DNA from: Opitutus sp. GAS368
Lineage (GTDB): Bacteria > Verrucomicrobiota > Verrucomicrobiia > Opitutales > Opitutaceae
DNA length: 64,000 bases
Assembly: GCA_945903465.1 (NCBI GenBank)
Contig: CAMDOF010000011.1
Location: 24,911 to 88,910, forward strand
Direction: 5' to 3'
The position numbers and the translations under genes are program-made. Positions within the stretch are counted from its first letter, which is position 1; each line of letters starts with the position of its first letter. This document shows, piece after piece, positions 28,475 to 40,900 of the stretch. Under the pieces are notes generated by a model. It ran no database searches and was not told the DNA's origin. It saw only the letters and a program-made list of their open reading frames with translations.

Positions 28475-28939
28475 GGATTCTTCGGCGTTGCGACAGGGAA
28501 GCGCGTATTCCCCCAAGACGCCGCTCGCGGTCGCCATCACGTCGACCGTGATCGATCTGGGCGCGTGCGGAAACAAGGGTAGGCGCAGTCCTAAGCTGCC
28601 GGTGGTGCTGGGGGCCGGTGTGCGCCAGCCAACTACGGTCGAGCGGCATTCCATGAAAATTTTGGGTGGGGCGGAGTCTGCGAGCGGGTGCCTTAACATT
28701 TTCCGATCACGTTTTAGTTTCAAGGGAGAATCATCCCTTCGTCTTGTTGATGGTGGAGTGGGCGGAGGGCGTAAACGCAGCGCAGCCGGTGTTTGCAATG
28801 GCTCGGGGATCCTGTCCAACGGTTGGGCCAGGGCCCGAGAGAGCAGGCCGCATACGTTCCTTCACGAGACACCGGTGCCAAGCGAGCCACGCTTTGGACC
28901 CACCCCGTTGCATCCATCGGCAGTAGGTGAATTGGCGGG
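28475..28939. other. Spacer between mutarotase-like and giant genes
   Basis: About 465 bases. Short open frames occur on both strands, but none shows a family signature. No terminator with a clear T-run was seen after the giant gene. Confidence 0.4.
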
Positions 28940-31900
28940 TTACGGAGACTTCGAATCCTCTGTGCCCGAGGGTGGCGGAAACTGAGTTGACTGGTTAACT
29001 TGGATGAGCGGGTAAAAGCCGTCCTCGGTGGTGGTTTCGGTTGGAAGCGTATTCCGATATTCCCCAGTGCGGGACGTGCCGGAGCGGGTATTATAGAGCT
29101 CGATGACGCGAGTGAGTTCGAAGAGGTTTAGTTTACCGTCATGATTGGAGTCGGCAGAGTGATAGCGGGTGAGGCTGACGACCGCGGAGGGGGCGCGACC
29201 AGGGTCGGCACTGAAGCCATCCTCACCGAAGAGATCGACCTTGTAAGCGCCGGTGCGGAAGGAGTTGAGCTCGACGTTGTAGAGCTCGATCACGCGGATG
29301 AGTTCGAGAAGACTGATCTGAAAATTGCGATCAGTATCGGCGGAGTGGACTCTCGGCGTAATGGTCAGCCTGGCGGGCGCGCTGGTGGTCGTCCCGGCGG
29401 AGTTGGTAAGGAGTACCGTGTAGTTGCCGGCGAGACCGGTGGTAGCGGCGGGAAAGTAAAGGGCGCCGGGTGAGTCAAGGACGGGGGTCCCGGTGACGAC
29501 AAGTCCGTCTCTTTTCCACTGGAACGAGACGATGCCGGGTTTCGCGACGACTGGGGCGGTGAAAAGCACAGGGGAGCCGATCTCGATACTCTGGTTGAGG
29601 AGCGGGGCAAGCAGTGCGGGCGCGGCGGTAGGAGCCAGGAACGAGTCGACGAGGAAGACCTCGGTTCGGACGAGCCCGGGGCCGCCGGTCGCTGAGACCG
29701 CAACGCTGAAATTTCCGGCCGGGAGCGTCAGCAGCAGCGCGGCAGCGGTGGGTGCGAGCGGGGCTGCGCCGACGGCGGCGGTGGCCGCGGCAAGGTCGGC
29801 TAAATGAGCGTTGGTTCCCCAATCGGAGTTAGTGGCGAGAACGGTGCTGCCGTTGAAAACGGTTAAGGACGGGTTGACGCCTGCGCCCACGGTGGCCGCG
29901 CTGGCTTCGCTGACGGCGCGGATGAGGACGGTGGTCGGACCCGCGCCGGCGATGCCACCGAGAGTTAGGCCCGAGGTGAGCGTGGAGCCCGTGCTGATCA
30001 GTCCGCGGCTGTTGAGGTAAGCGATGCGCCGGGTGTCATTGGGCGTCGCGTTAGGGATTTCGTAGAGCTCGATAAGAGCGGCGCCGGAGGAGAGACCCGC
30101 GCCAGATACCCGAGCGGAATAAGTACCTGGGTTGAGGGAAATAAGTAAGGCGGCGTCGAGGCTGGCAGCGGAGAGGGCGAAAGCGCCGGCGGAGGAGAAC
30201 GCGGTCGCGAGGGTGGCTCCCCCACCCCAGTTGTCGTTGGTCGCGATCGTGGCACCCGTGGCGTCAAAGAGGTTAAGGACGGGATCCGCGAGGACTCCAC
30301 TTACGCCGAAATCGGTGAGGGCTGGGCCGCCGACGGCGCGCAGGAGGATAGATTTTGGGGCAGAACCCTCGACGGTAAAGCCAATGGCGCCCGCATTCTC
30401 ACCCTGACCGATTCTAAAAAGAGTGACGAGGTTGAGGAGACGAGCACCCGGGAGAACGGTGAACGAGGCGAGGGAACTTTGGGTGCCATCGGGAGTGAGG
30501 ACGCTGATGGCCCCACTCGTGGCAAGAGCTGGCACCGTGGCGGTGATTTGAGTATCGGAGACGACGTTAAAGGTGGCGGCGCTGCCGTTGAAAAAGACCC
30601 CGGTCGCGCCGGTGAAGCCCGAGCCCGAGAGCGTGATGACAGAGCCGGCAGAAGCGGTGGCGGGGGCTAGCGTGGGTCCTGGGTTTAGGGTGAGCAAGGA
30701 CGAGGCGGAGCGGATGGCGTTGGCGGCGTTGGCGACGACGACATTATACGAGCCCGCGGTGTTGGCGGCGAAGGCGTTTATGAGGTAAGTGGCGGCAGTG
30801 GCGCCGGGAATGAGCACGCCGTTCTTATGCCATTGGTAGGTAAGGTTGAGGCCGTTGGCGGCGACACTCAATGAGGTGGCCGCGCCGAGGATGACGGCTT
30901 GAGCAGGCTTCGGCTGGGACGAGATGATTGGTGTCTGGGAATTTATCAAAAACTGAAAAGCGGATGGCAGGAGGTCGCCCGTGCGCAGAAAGGTACCGGA
31001 GACGAGCGCCGTGCCATTCGGGGCGAGGCTGATTTGAGTGCCATTGCCGAGATAAGGGCGGTAAGCGAGATCGGTCGAGAAGTTGGGATCGACGGAACCA
31101 TCCGCGTTGAGGCGAACGAGACCGCGGGCGGAAACGCCGTTGAAGACGTCGAAGGCACCGCTAATCCACAGTTTTCCGTCGGGCGCGACGGTCACGCCCT
31201 CGATTTGCGCGCTGCGGCTTGGTTGGTTTAGAAGTTGCGCCCCGCTGCCAGGGTTAAAGGTCGGGTCGACCCCGCCGGTGTTAGTGAGTCGGGCGATACC
31301 CGGAGCGGTTTGGCCATGGAGAGAGCTAAAACTGCCAAATACGAGAAGTTTACCGTCCGCGACGGGAATCGCATCGGCGAACGGCCAAGCGTCTGCCGTA
31401 TAGGTGGCGATTTGTGTGGGTGCCCCTCCGTTGGTCCGCGCATCGGTGACGGTCGGGAACCCCAACGCTGTGTTCCTAGCCACGGACGGGGCGAGGAAGG
31501 TCGGATCGAATACTCCCTCTGGGCTGAAGCGCAGAAGGGTGTAACTCAGGGTGCTGGCCGCGGCGGGGTACGAGGCTTCGGTCACGCGCGCAATAACTCG
31601 GCCCGAAGCATCCACGGCGAGGATTTTAAATGCGCCGAGTGTGATTGAAGTGATGGCGTTGGTGGCGTCACGATAAACCACGCCGAATGGATTTGTGTAC
31701 CCGCTGAGAACGAACGTGGGGTCAATGGCGCCAGAGGTCGTCAGCCGAAGCAGCTGATTTTGACCAGAGACCAAGCTTTGCGGTGAAAGTGACCAAATCA
31801 GGACCCGTTGATCCGGCAAGAGGCGGAACGTCAACCCACCGGGGAGCGCCCCGAGCGAGGCGTCGAGAGTGAACGAAGGATCGATCGCTCCGCTGGAGAG

Positions 31901-34900
31901 GAGCCGCGTCAGACCCGAAGTGAGCGCGGCGGGGTTGGTGCCGAGGCGCGTGCTGGCGAGGATGCGTCCATCTGGGGTGACTTCGGCTTGGGCGACGTAA
32001 TTAAGATTAGGAATACCGGCGACGTTAAACGTTAGATCGAGCGCGCCGTTGGCTTCAAAGCGCGCGAGGCCCGGGCGGGGGACTCCGCTGGATCGGTTGA
32101 ACGGCCCCCAAGTGAGGATCTTCTGGTCGGCCAGCAGGGCAAATTTAGCCGGATAGATTTCGCGGTTAAATCTGCCGGGCGCGAAAGATAGATCGACCGC
32201 TCCGCCGGCGGTGAGGCGTACGAGCGTAGCTGCGGGATTGCCATTGATGGTGGCGTCGGGCTCAGGTGGGACGACGACGCGGCCATCGGGCAGGGCCTCC
32301 ATCCAAAAGAACTCGGAGGAGAACGTGGGGCGGGCATAGGAAGTATCGATCGCGCCATCTGCGAGGAAGCGGGTGACCGTGGACCCGACCACGTAGAAAC
32401 GGTCGTCGGCGAGCGCGTTGAGGAGACGAGGGCGAACGCTCATCCCGGCCGCGGCCTGACTGACGAGGGTGAAGGTTGTGTCAACGGCGCCACTGGGAAG
32501 GAGACGGATGACAGGTCGGTCGGCGGAGGGAGCCGCGGAACCAGGTACCGTGAGGGTACCGCCCGCGACGAGTAGTTTGCCGGCGTTGACCCCCTGAATC
32601 TGGATCGCGAGACCGCGAATTTGCCCGTCGGGAAAGCTGAAACCGGAAGGGACAAACGTGGCATCGACCGAACCCGAGTTCAGAAGTCGAGCGACACCGA
32701 GGCGGGCGATCCCATTGATAGAGGAAAAAGGGCCACCAACATAGATCAGCCCATCGGCATCGAGCACCGGTGGCGCGAAGATAGAGCCAAAGGCATTCAG
32801 CGTCGGCTGGGTGAACGAGGGATCGAGTGAGCCGTCGCTCTTGAGTCGAGCCATGACCGCGATACCACCGTTCGAGCCTCCACTATTAGATGGGACCACG
32901 AGGAGTCGACCGTCGGCCTGAAGGGTAATAAAGCGAGGAAGCGCGGCGAAGGCGGGCGAGTTGAACGAAAAGTCGCGGGTCCCATCGGCATTGAAACGAA
33001 AGACGCGTGGAAGCGCGTAGCCGGTCTCGATGGTTTCATCAGAGGCGACGCCACCGACGAGGACCCGACCATCCGGCTGGATCGTCAGCGCCCACGCCTC
33101 GGCCAGAGCCGCTCCGATGTTAAATGCCGGGTCGAGACTGCCATCGACCGAGAGACGAATGACGGCACCGCGGTGTTGAGAACCCACACCTGAAAGAGTA
33201 TTCCCATTCGTCCAAGCCGCATAAACGCGACCAGTGGGATCGACGGCGACGCGGCCGGCGAGGGTGTCATTTTTAAAATCGGCACGGTTAAAAAGGAGAT
33301 CGGAGGCGAAAGTACCGATGGCGCCGGGCACGAGCGGGACGGTAACGGCGGCGCTGACCACGGAACCTGCGGAGGTGCGGACGACGACATCGTACGAATC
33401 GCCCGGCATGATCGCGGTAAATGGAACGGTTAAAGCCGCGTTGGCAGCGCTCGGCAGATTGATGCCGTTCTTCCGCCACTGGTAGAGAACGGTCTCAGGC
33501 GAACCGGCGGCGAGAACGCGGAAAGTCGCCGGGCCCCCTCCGGCGAAGTCCGGGGCGACGGGCTGTTGGAGAATGATCGGCGCAAAGGCGCCGGAGTAGA
33601 TCATCCCGTAATCGCCCGCGAAATAGAGGCGGCCTTTAAATGCGGCGACCGTGTTGGGGTCGGCATAGTTGGTCCCGAGATGGTGACCGGACCAGGTTAG
33701 ACCGTCGGTTGAGGCGATGAAAGCATTGGTCCCAACTCCAGCGAAAAATTGGCCATTACTAAAGATGGCACCACCGAACCCCGTGGGGATTTCAGGGGCG
33801 GGTGCGGAGGACCAAGCGAGGCCATCGCTCGAAGTGAGAACGAAAGTTGTAGCGCTAACGAGAAATTTGCCATTGCCGAACGCAATGTCGCGGAGGTCAG
33901 CGGTGGTCCCAGAGTTGGCCTCACTCCAGGTGATCGCATCTGATGAAGTCAGGATGCGTCCTCCGCCCGAAACCGCGACATAGCGACCCGCGCCGTAGGC
34001 GAGCTCAAAGGAGCCGCCGTCGGTCGGCAAGGTTGCCGATGTCCAAGTGGTGCCGGTCGTCGAGCGCAGGAGTAAGCCGTTATCTCCAGCAATGAAAAAT
34101 TGATTATTAAGGAAGGACGTCCCGCGAAGGTGTTGGGTTGTACCCGAGGCCACCGCCGTCCAGGTCAACCCATCAGGCGACGTGATGATCTGGCCGCCGG
34201 TACCGGTTACGACGTATTTGCCTGCGCCGAAGACCGCGCGGGTGAGTTCGGTCGTCACGCCGGAAGTCACGCCATTCCAAGAGGAGCCATTGGTCGTGCG
34301 CAGAATGGTGCCGTTGGTGCCGACGGTGATGAGGTGGTTGGCGCCATCTGTGGCGATGGATTGCAGGTTATCGTAGGTGACGCTCGTCGTGCGATTGATC
34401 CAAGTGATGCCATTATCAATGGAGGTCAGCACCGTGGCAGGGTATTCTTGGTTGCCGATCACAACCCAGGTATTATTGGCGTATTCGGCCCGGCGAAGAT
34501 CGCGCGTGGTGTTGGTGGTGCGGCGAGTCCACGTGGCGGCATCGGGCGAAGTGAGGAGGAGACCATCGTCTCCGGTCAAAATATATTGGTTGTTGGCGTA
34601 ATGAAAACCGCGTGCCCCGACGAAACGATAGGACCGCGTTTCCCACGAGAGGGCGTCGGTGGAGGTGTGCAGGTCACTGAAGTTGGAAGAGACGATGAAG
34701 AATTGCCCATTGGCAAAGCTGATGAAGGACCCGGTTGAGGGGGCGGGGTGAGTGGTCCAAGTGATGCCATTTGCGCTGCGCAGGATGCTGGCCCCAAGAT
34801 AAAGGGCGAAGGTACCGTTGCCGAAAGCGAGTGTGTTGAGGGCGGTGCTGGTGGACGTGTAGCGCTCGGTCCAAACTTCCCCATCGGGTGAGGTAAATAT

Positions 34901-37900
34901 CTTAGCGCGACCGGAGGCGCTGCCTGAATAGGAAGTCGAGACGACAAACAAACCGGCGCCGAAAGCGGCTGACTGCACATTTTCTAACGTCGGTAAGTTG
35001 GAGGTTCGCCACGCGTTACCATCCGAGGAAACCGCGAAGAACCCCAGCGTCCCGACCAGCAGTTTGCGACCGTTGCCTTCGAGAAATCTTAAGAGGTTAT
35101 TCTGAGTAAGACTTGGGAGCTGAGACCACGTGATACCGTCGGTCGACGCGATGCGGGCTCCGCGGATCCCGACTGCTTGGAATTGGCCGTTGAGTGCAAA
35201 AAGGTGACTCAATCCTTGCGGGCTGGGCGCAGGGTTATGCGGAGTAGCACCAGCCTCTTCGTTAACCCAGACGCGGGTAGGGACGGCGGTAACCGAGCCG
35301 AGAGCGTTGGCGACGGACACCTGGTAGACGCCGGCGTCGGCCGTCTTAACCGGGGTGAAGGGTAGAAAGAGTGCACCGGTGTTGTAAAAACCACCCGAGA
35401 TGGGCGCTCCGTCTTTGCTCCAGTTAATGGCGGTGGGGGTTGATCCTGAGTAAGCGGCGCGGAGATAGCCCATGGTCCCGGCCTGAAAAACGGCGCCGAA
35501 GGCCGCCTCAATATTACCGAGGTTAGGAGCGGCTTCGATGATGGTGCGCGTAACGGGAGAGGAGGTCACCGAGGCATTCGCCGCATCCGTGATCGTCACG
35601 GTGTACACGCCGGCGTGGGCGGCCTGGGGGTTGATGAAAGTGAGGGTGTTGCTGGTGGTGCCGATAAAGTTCAGGGTGTCGGCGACAAGGGCGACGCCGT
35701 CGCGTTTCCACTGATAATAAAGGGGCGGCAAACCGGCGGCGGTGACCGTGAGCGTGCTCGAGGTAGAGCCAGCGACGACCGCTCCGCCAAAGGGAGGCGT
35801 GAGGATCGCGGGGGAAGGAGCATTTTCGAAGCAGGTCAGCCCACCTGTGAGCCGATCGATGAAGTCTTGCCGACCGCTCTGGCCCACGAGCAAGGAGCCA
35901 TCGGCTTGGAAGACGATCGCATTGATTGTGGTGGAGGGGACGCCCGTCGGGAACGGTGCGCCGAATGAGAGATCGATGGCCCCGGTCGACGTGAACCGCA
36001 CGAGGCCGGAGCGGCGCTGGCCGTTGACCCCGCTGAAACTACCTGCCACGACGATGTCGCCATTTGGCTGAAGCTGCAGCGCGGTGGCGGTGCTGTTGGG
36101 CCCGCTCCCAATCGCGAGCGTCGGATCCCAAGCGCCCGACGGTGTGAGCCGGACGATTTTCTCGGCGGAAGCGCCATTATAAATCCCAAAGTAGCCCGCA
36201 GCCAAAAGATGGCCGTCCGGTTGCAGAGCGAGCGCATTGACGGTTATAGTGGCCGTCGCGCTGTTGGTTGAACTGAGCGCCAACCCCGTGCCGGTGACGA
36301 ATTCGGAATCTAACCCACCGGCGGGCTGGAGGCGGGCGAGGCGGCTCGCAGTGGCCCCACCAAACTTCGTGAAAATACCCCCGACGGAAACCCGCCCGTC
36401 GGGATGGACGACCAGCGCATTTACCGTGGAATCGAAAGCGGTGCCATTGGCCGCGAGAAACGCGAGATCGACTGCCCCGGTGGAACCGTAGCGCGCCAAA
36501 CGGTTAGCGCTGACGCCCGCCGCAGTCGTGAAGGTTCCACCGACCACGATCCGACCAGCGAAGTCCAAACCGACCGCGCTGACCCTGTTGTTGAGGCCTA
36601 AGCCGAGCTCGGAGTTGAAACCATCGTCGAGCGCACCATCGGCCGATAGCCGTGCAAGGCGGTTGGCGGTCACCCCGTTGAACGTCGTAAACTGTCCCCC
36701 GATAACCAATCGCCGATCGCCTTGTTGCACGATTGCATAAACGGTCGCGTTGGTACCGCTGCCGACATTGAAGCTCGCATCCAAGACTCCCGTCGATTCA
36801 AGGCGAGCAAGGTTAGCGCCGATCGCCACGCCGCCAACGTGCGTGAACAGGCCGCCGATCACGGTTTTGCCACCCCCAACGGGGCACACCGCAAGGACGG
36901 ACCCCGGTTCACGAAACGAGCGACTGAGGGGGTCAAGCGTGGCATCGAGATTGAAACGCACCAAGGCGAACCGCGGCGTGGTGCCCACGAGGTTGAAGGA
37001 GCCTCCGACGAGCAGTTGATTTGTGGTCGGTTGGACGACCAGGGTCCGGACGATCGAGTTTAGGCCAGCCGTGCCGATGACCGTATTCAGCGCGGTATCG
37101 AGAGCACCGGTAACGCCGTCGATCCGCGCCAGCCGGGCAACCGGCGTGCCGTTGTAGCCCGTAAAATTTCCGCCGACCGCGATCTTGCCGTCGCTCTGCA
37201 CCGCGAGAGCATAGACCAGATTTCCGGTAATACCAATGCCGGTGAAGCCGCCGCCCAGCGGGAGCCCAGCATCGCGGGACCCGTTCGGAGTCAACCGGGC
37301 CAAGCCCGCCGCAGCGCTTCCCCCGAAAGTGGTGAACAGCCCTCCCACGATAATTTTGTTGTCGATGGATTGGAGCGCGAGGGCGTAGACGGTGTCGTCA
37401 AAACCAGCGCCGGTATAGAAGGTCGGGTCGAGGGTACCGCTCGTGGTCAGGCGCGCGATGCGGGCGGCGTCGCTGCCATTAAAATTTGAGAACGCACCAC
37501 CAACGACGACCGCGCCGTCCGGTTGGAGCAGCAAGGCATTGACGCTGTTATCGAAACCGCGGCCAGTGTTAAACGTGGCGTCCGGTGAGCCGTCGGAATT
37601 AAGACGGACGAGGTAGTTGGCGCCGGTGCCGTTGATACTGGTGAAAGCGCCGCCCACGAGGATTTTCTGGTCAGACGACTGGATCGCAACGGCACTGACG
37701 TTGCCTCCCGAAAAACCAGAACCGAGTTCAAAAGCGGGATCGACGGAGCCATCGACGTTAAGGCGGGCGAGCCGGACTGAGTTCAGTCCGCCGACGGTGA
37801 CGAATGAGCCGCCGATGATAATCTTGCCGTTGGCCTGTACCGCGATGGCTTGCACCGTCCCCGTGATGACAACAGCGTTAAAGGTCGGATCGAGTGTGCC

Positions 37901-40900
37901 GTTGGCGAGGAAGCGGGCGATCCCGTTGACGACGACCCCATCGATAGTCGTGAAGCCACCGCCGGCGTAGAAGCGTCCGTCCGCCAGCGGCGCAAAAGCC
38001 CAGAGACCGCTGGATACCTCAACGCGCGGCTCGAAAGAGACCCGAGCTCGGAGCGTATTTGCAGCGGATGACGGGGCGACCGCGAGCGGCGCGGCCGCGG
38101 AGGCCCGCATCGAGAGTCCATCACGCACGAGCACATCATAGTACCCGCCATCATCGAGGCCGAGGGACGAAAGATTGAGCGTGGCGTTGGTTGCTCCGCT
38201 GATGGGGACGCCGTACTTGCGCCACTGATACGCGATCGTTCCCGTGCCCGTGGCTGCGACGGTGAGCGCGGCGTTGCCGCCGACGGTGCCGGCCGTAGCC
38301 ACCGGTGACTTGGTGATGCTCGGCAGCGCATTTGCACCGACGATGGTCGCGGAGGAACTGGTCACCGCGCCGGCGACGTTGGTCGCGACGACGGAGTAGG
38401 CGGCGACGTCGGCGAGTTGCACGTTCGTGAACGCGAGGCTCGACTGGGTGGCGCCATTGACGGCGATACCGTCCTTGAGCCACTGGTAGGAGAGCGGTGG
38501 GGAACCGGACGCGACGATTGAAAACGTGCCGGCGCCCCCGATCGTGGAAACCACATTTATCGGTGACGTCGTGATCGTCGGAGGCGTCGCCGGCACAATC
38601 CGAACCAACCCGGTGTTTTCGATGCCTTCAGAGACGACGTAGGTGTATCCGCCGATCAACGCCGCGCCGTCGTCGGCGATCACCACCGGGGCAAATGCCG
38701 AGGTGGCGGTTGCGGACACCCCGTAATAGGCGAAGGTCGCGTCCGGCGCGCTGGCTGCCGTGAGTCGACCAAGGGAATTCGTGCTCACGCCGCCCGCGCT
38801 GCTGAAAGTTCCGCGGACGAAGATCCGACCATCCTCTTGCAACAGGATGCGCTGAACCTTGCTGGTGACGTTGGCGCCGGCATCAAACGCAGAGTCAGGG
38901 GTGCCATCTGTATTCAGTCGGGCGATACGATTACGGGTGAGGCCATTGAAGGCCGTGAAGTCCCCTCCGACGAGAATCTTCCCGTCCGCTGGCTGCAACG
39001 CAACCGAGTAGACGCCACCGGAATTAGCGTTGAAACCCGCGCCCGTATTCGAGTTGAAGGGGGCGTCAGACGATCCGTCAGGGTTAAGTCGCGCCAGATA
39101 ATTCGCCGGGGCGCCGTTGGCGGTGGTGAAATTTCCTCCCACCACGAGTTTGCCCCCGCGCTGAACGGCAACCGCTTCAACCGCCCCGTTGAACGGAGGC
39201 GGCGCGAACGAGAGGTCGGTGGTGCCGTCGAGGTTGATCCGGACGAGCCCGTTGCGCGCGGCGCCAGCGTAGGTGAATGTGCTGACGCTATTCCCGAAAA
39301 GGAGAAGTTTGCCATCGTCCTGGGGTACGATGCCGCCAAGGGAACCGCTCACCCCGCCACCGGTTGAGAAGCTGACGTCCAGGGTGGCATCGGCATGCAA
39401 GCGCGCGATGCGTGACGCGCTCGTCCCGTTCACCGTGGTGAAGCTGCCAACGATGATAATCTTGCCATCCGCCTGCCGATAGGCGGCGTTGACGGCCGCG
39501 TTGGGGCCGAGGCCGACGTTGAAGGCTGGATCAATGCTCCCGTCGGCATTAAGTTTGGCGAGATAAGGGCGGGCGACCGCGTCGATTTGAATGAAATCAC
39601 CGGCGAGGAGAAAGGCACCACCGGCGAGAGGTATCACCGCGCTGACAAAACCCAACCGAAGAGCCGTGGGGTTGAGCGTCGAGTCGAGCACGCCACTGGT
39701 AGAAACACGGACGAGTCCAAGATTGCAGGCGGCGCTCCCGAAGGTGGCGAAGGTCCCGCCGACGATCACCCGGCCATCCGCCTGCAGGCCGATGCTGTTT
39801 ACGTTGTTGTTCGGTCCGGTCCCGATCGCGAAGGAGCTATCGAGCGCGCCGGTGCTAAGGAGCCGGGCGATGCGGTTACCCCCAGTCGTGGTAATGGCGT
39901 TGTAACTGGTGAACGCTCCTCCGATCAGAATCTTATCGTCAGGCTGCACCACGATCTCAGTGACCGTAGAGCTAGCGCCGGTTCCGACGCTAAAAGTAGT
40001 ATCGAGCACGCCGATCGAGGTTAGCCGGGCGATCCGATTGATCGCGGCGCCGCCGTAGGTCGTGAACCCGCCGCCAATCAAAATGCCCGAGTGGTCGAGC
40101 GCGATTGCGTAAACCGTGCTGTTCGGACCAAAACTCGGATCGAAGGTCGGATCGACTGAGCCGTCAGCGTTGAGGCGAGCAATCCGATTGCGATTGATGA
40201 CGTTCGCGGTCGTGAAGCTGCCTCCGATGAGGATCTTGCCGTCGCTCTGCACGACGAGCGCATAAACCCCAGAGCCTGCGCTCGGCGGCGCAAACGTCGG
40301 ATCAAGCGAGCCGTCCGAATTAAGGCGGGCGACGCCATTCACGACACGGTTGTTGTAGTTGGTGAAAAGTCCACCGATCATCACTTGGCCGCTTGCGAGG
40401 ACGGAGATGGCGTTGACCGTCGAACTCGGACCGTTGCCGGTGGGATTGAACGTCGTGTCGAGCGATCCGTCCGCGTTAAGGCGAATGAGGCGATTGCGCT
40501 GGGCGTTACCAGCGACACTGGTAAAATCACCGCCGACGAGAACTTTGGCATCGGCCTGCTGAGCGAGAGAGACGATATTAATCGTCAGGGCGGGCGGCAC
40601 AAACAAGGTGTCCAACGTACCATCGCCGTTGAAGCGGGCCAAGCGGGTGCGGGTGGCGCCATCGATTTTGGTAAAACTGCCTGCGACGAGAACTTTCCCG
40701 TCGGTCTGAACCAGCACCCGGTTGAGGGTCCCCAAATTGCGCTCGTACACGTGAAAATAGTTCGGGTCAATCCGGCTGCCTTGGGGGTACGCGGAGGGCG
40801 CGACCCCGAGCCGCGCGGAGGCGGAGACGGTGGTTGAAAACCCGTCGCTAATCGCGACCGAATAAGCGTCGGCATCGGCCCGGCTAGCTGCAGCGATGCT

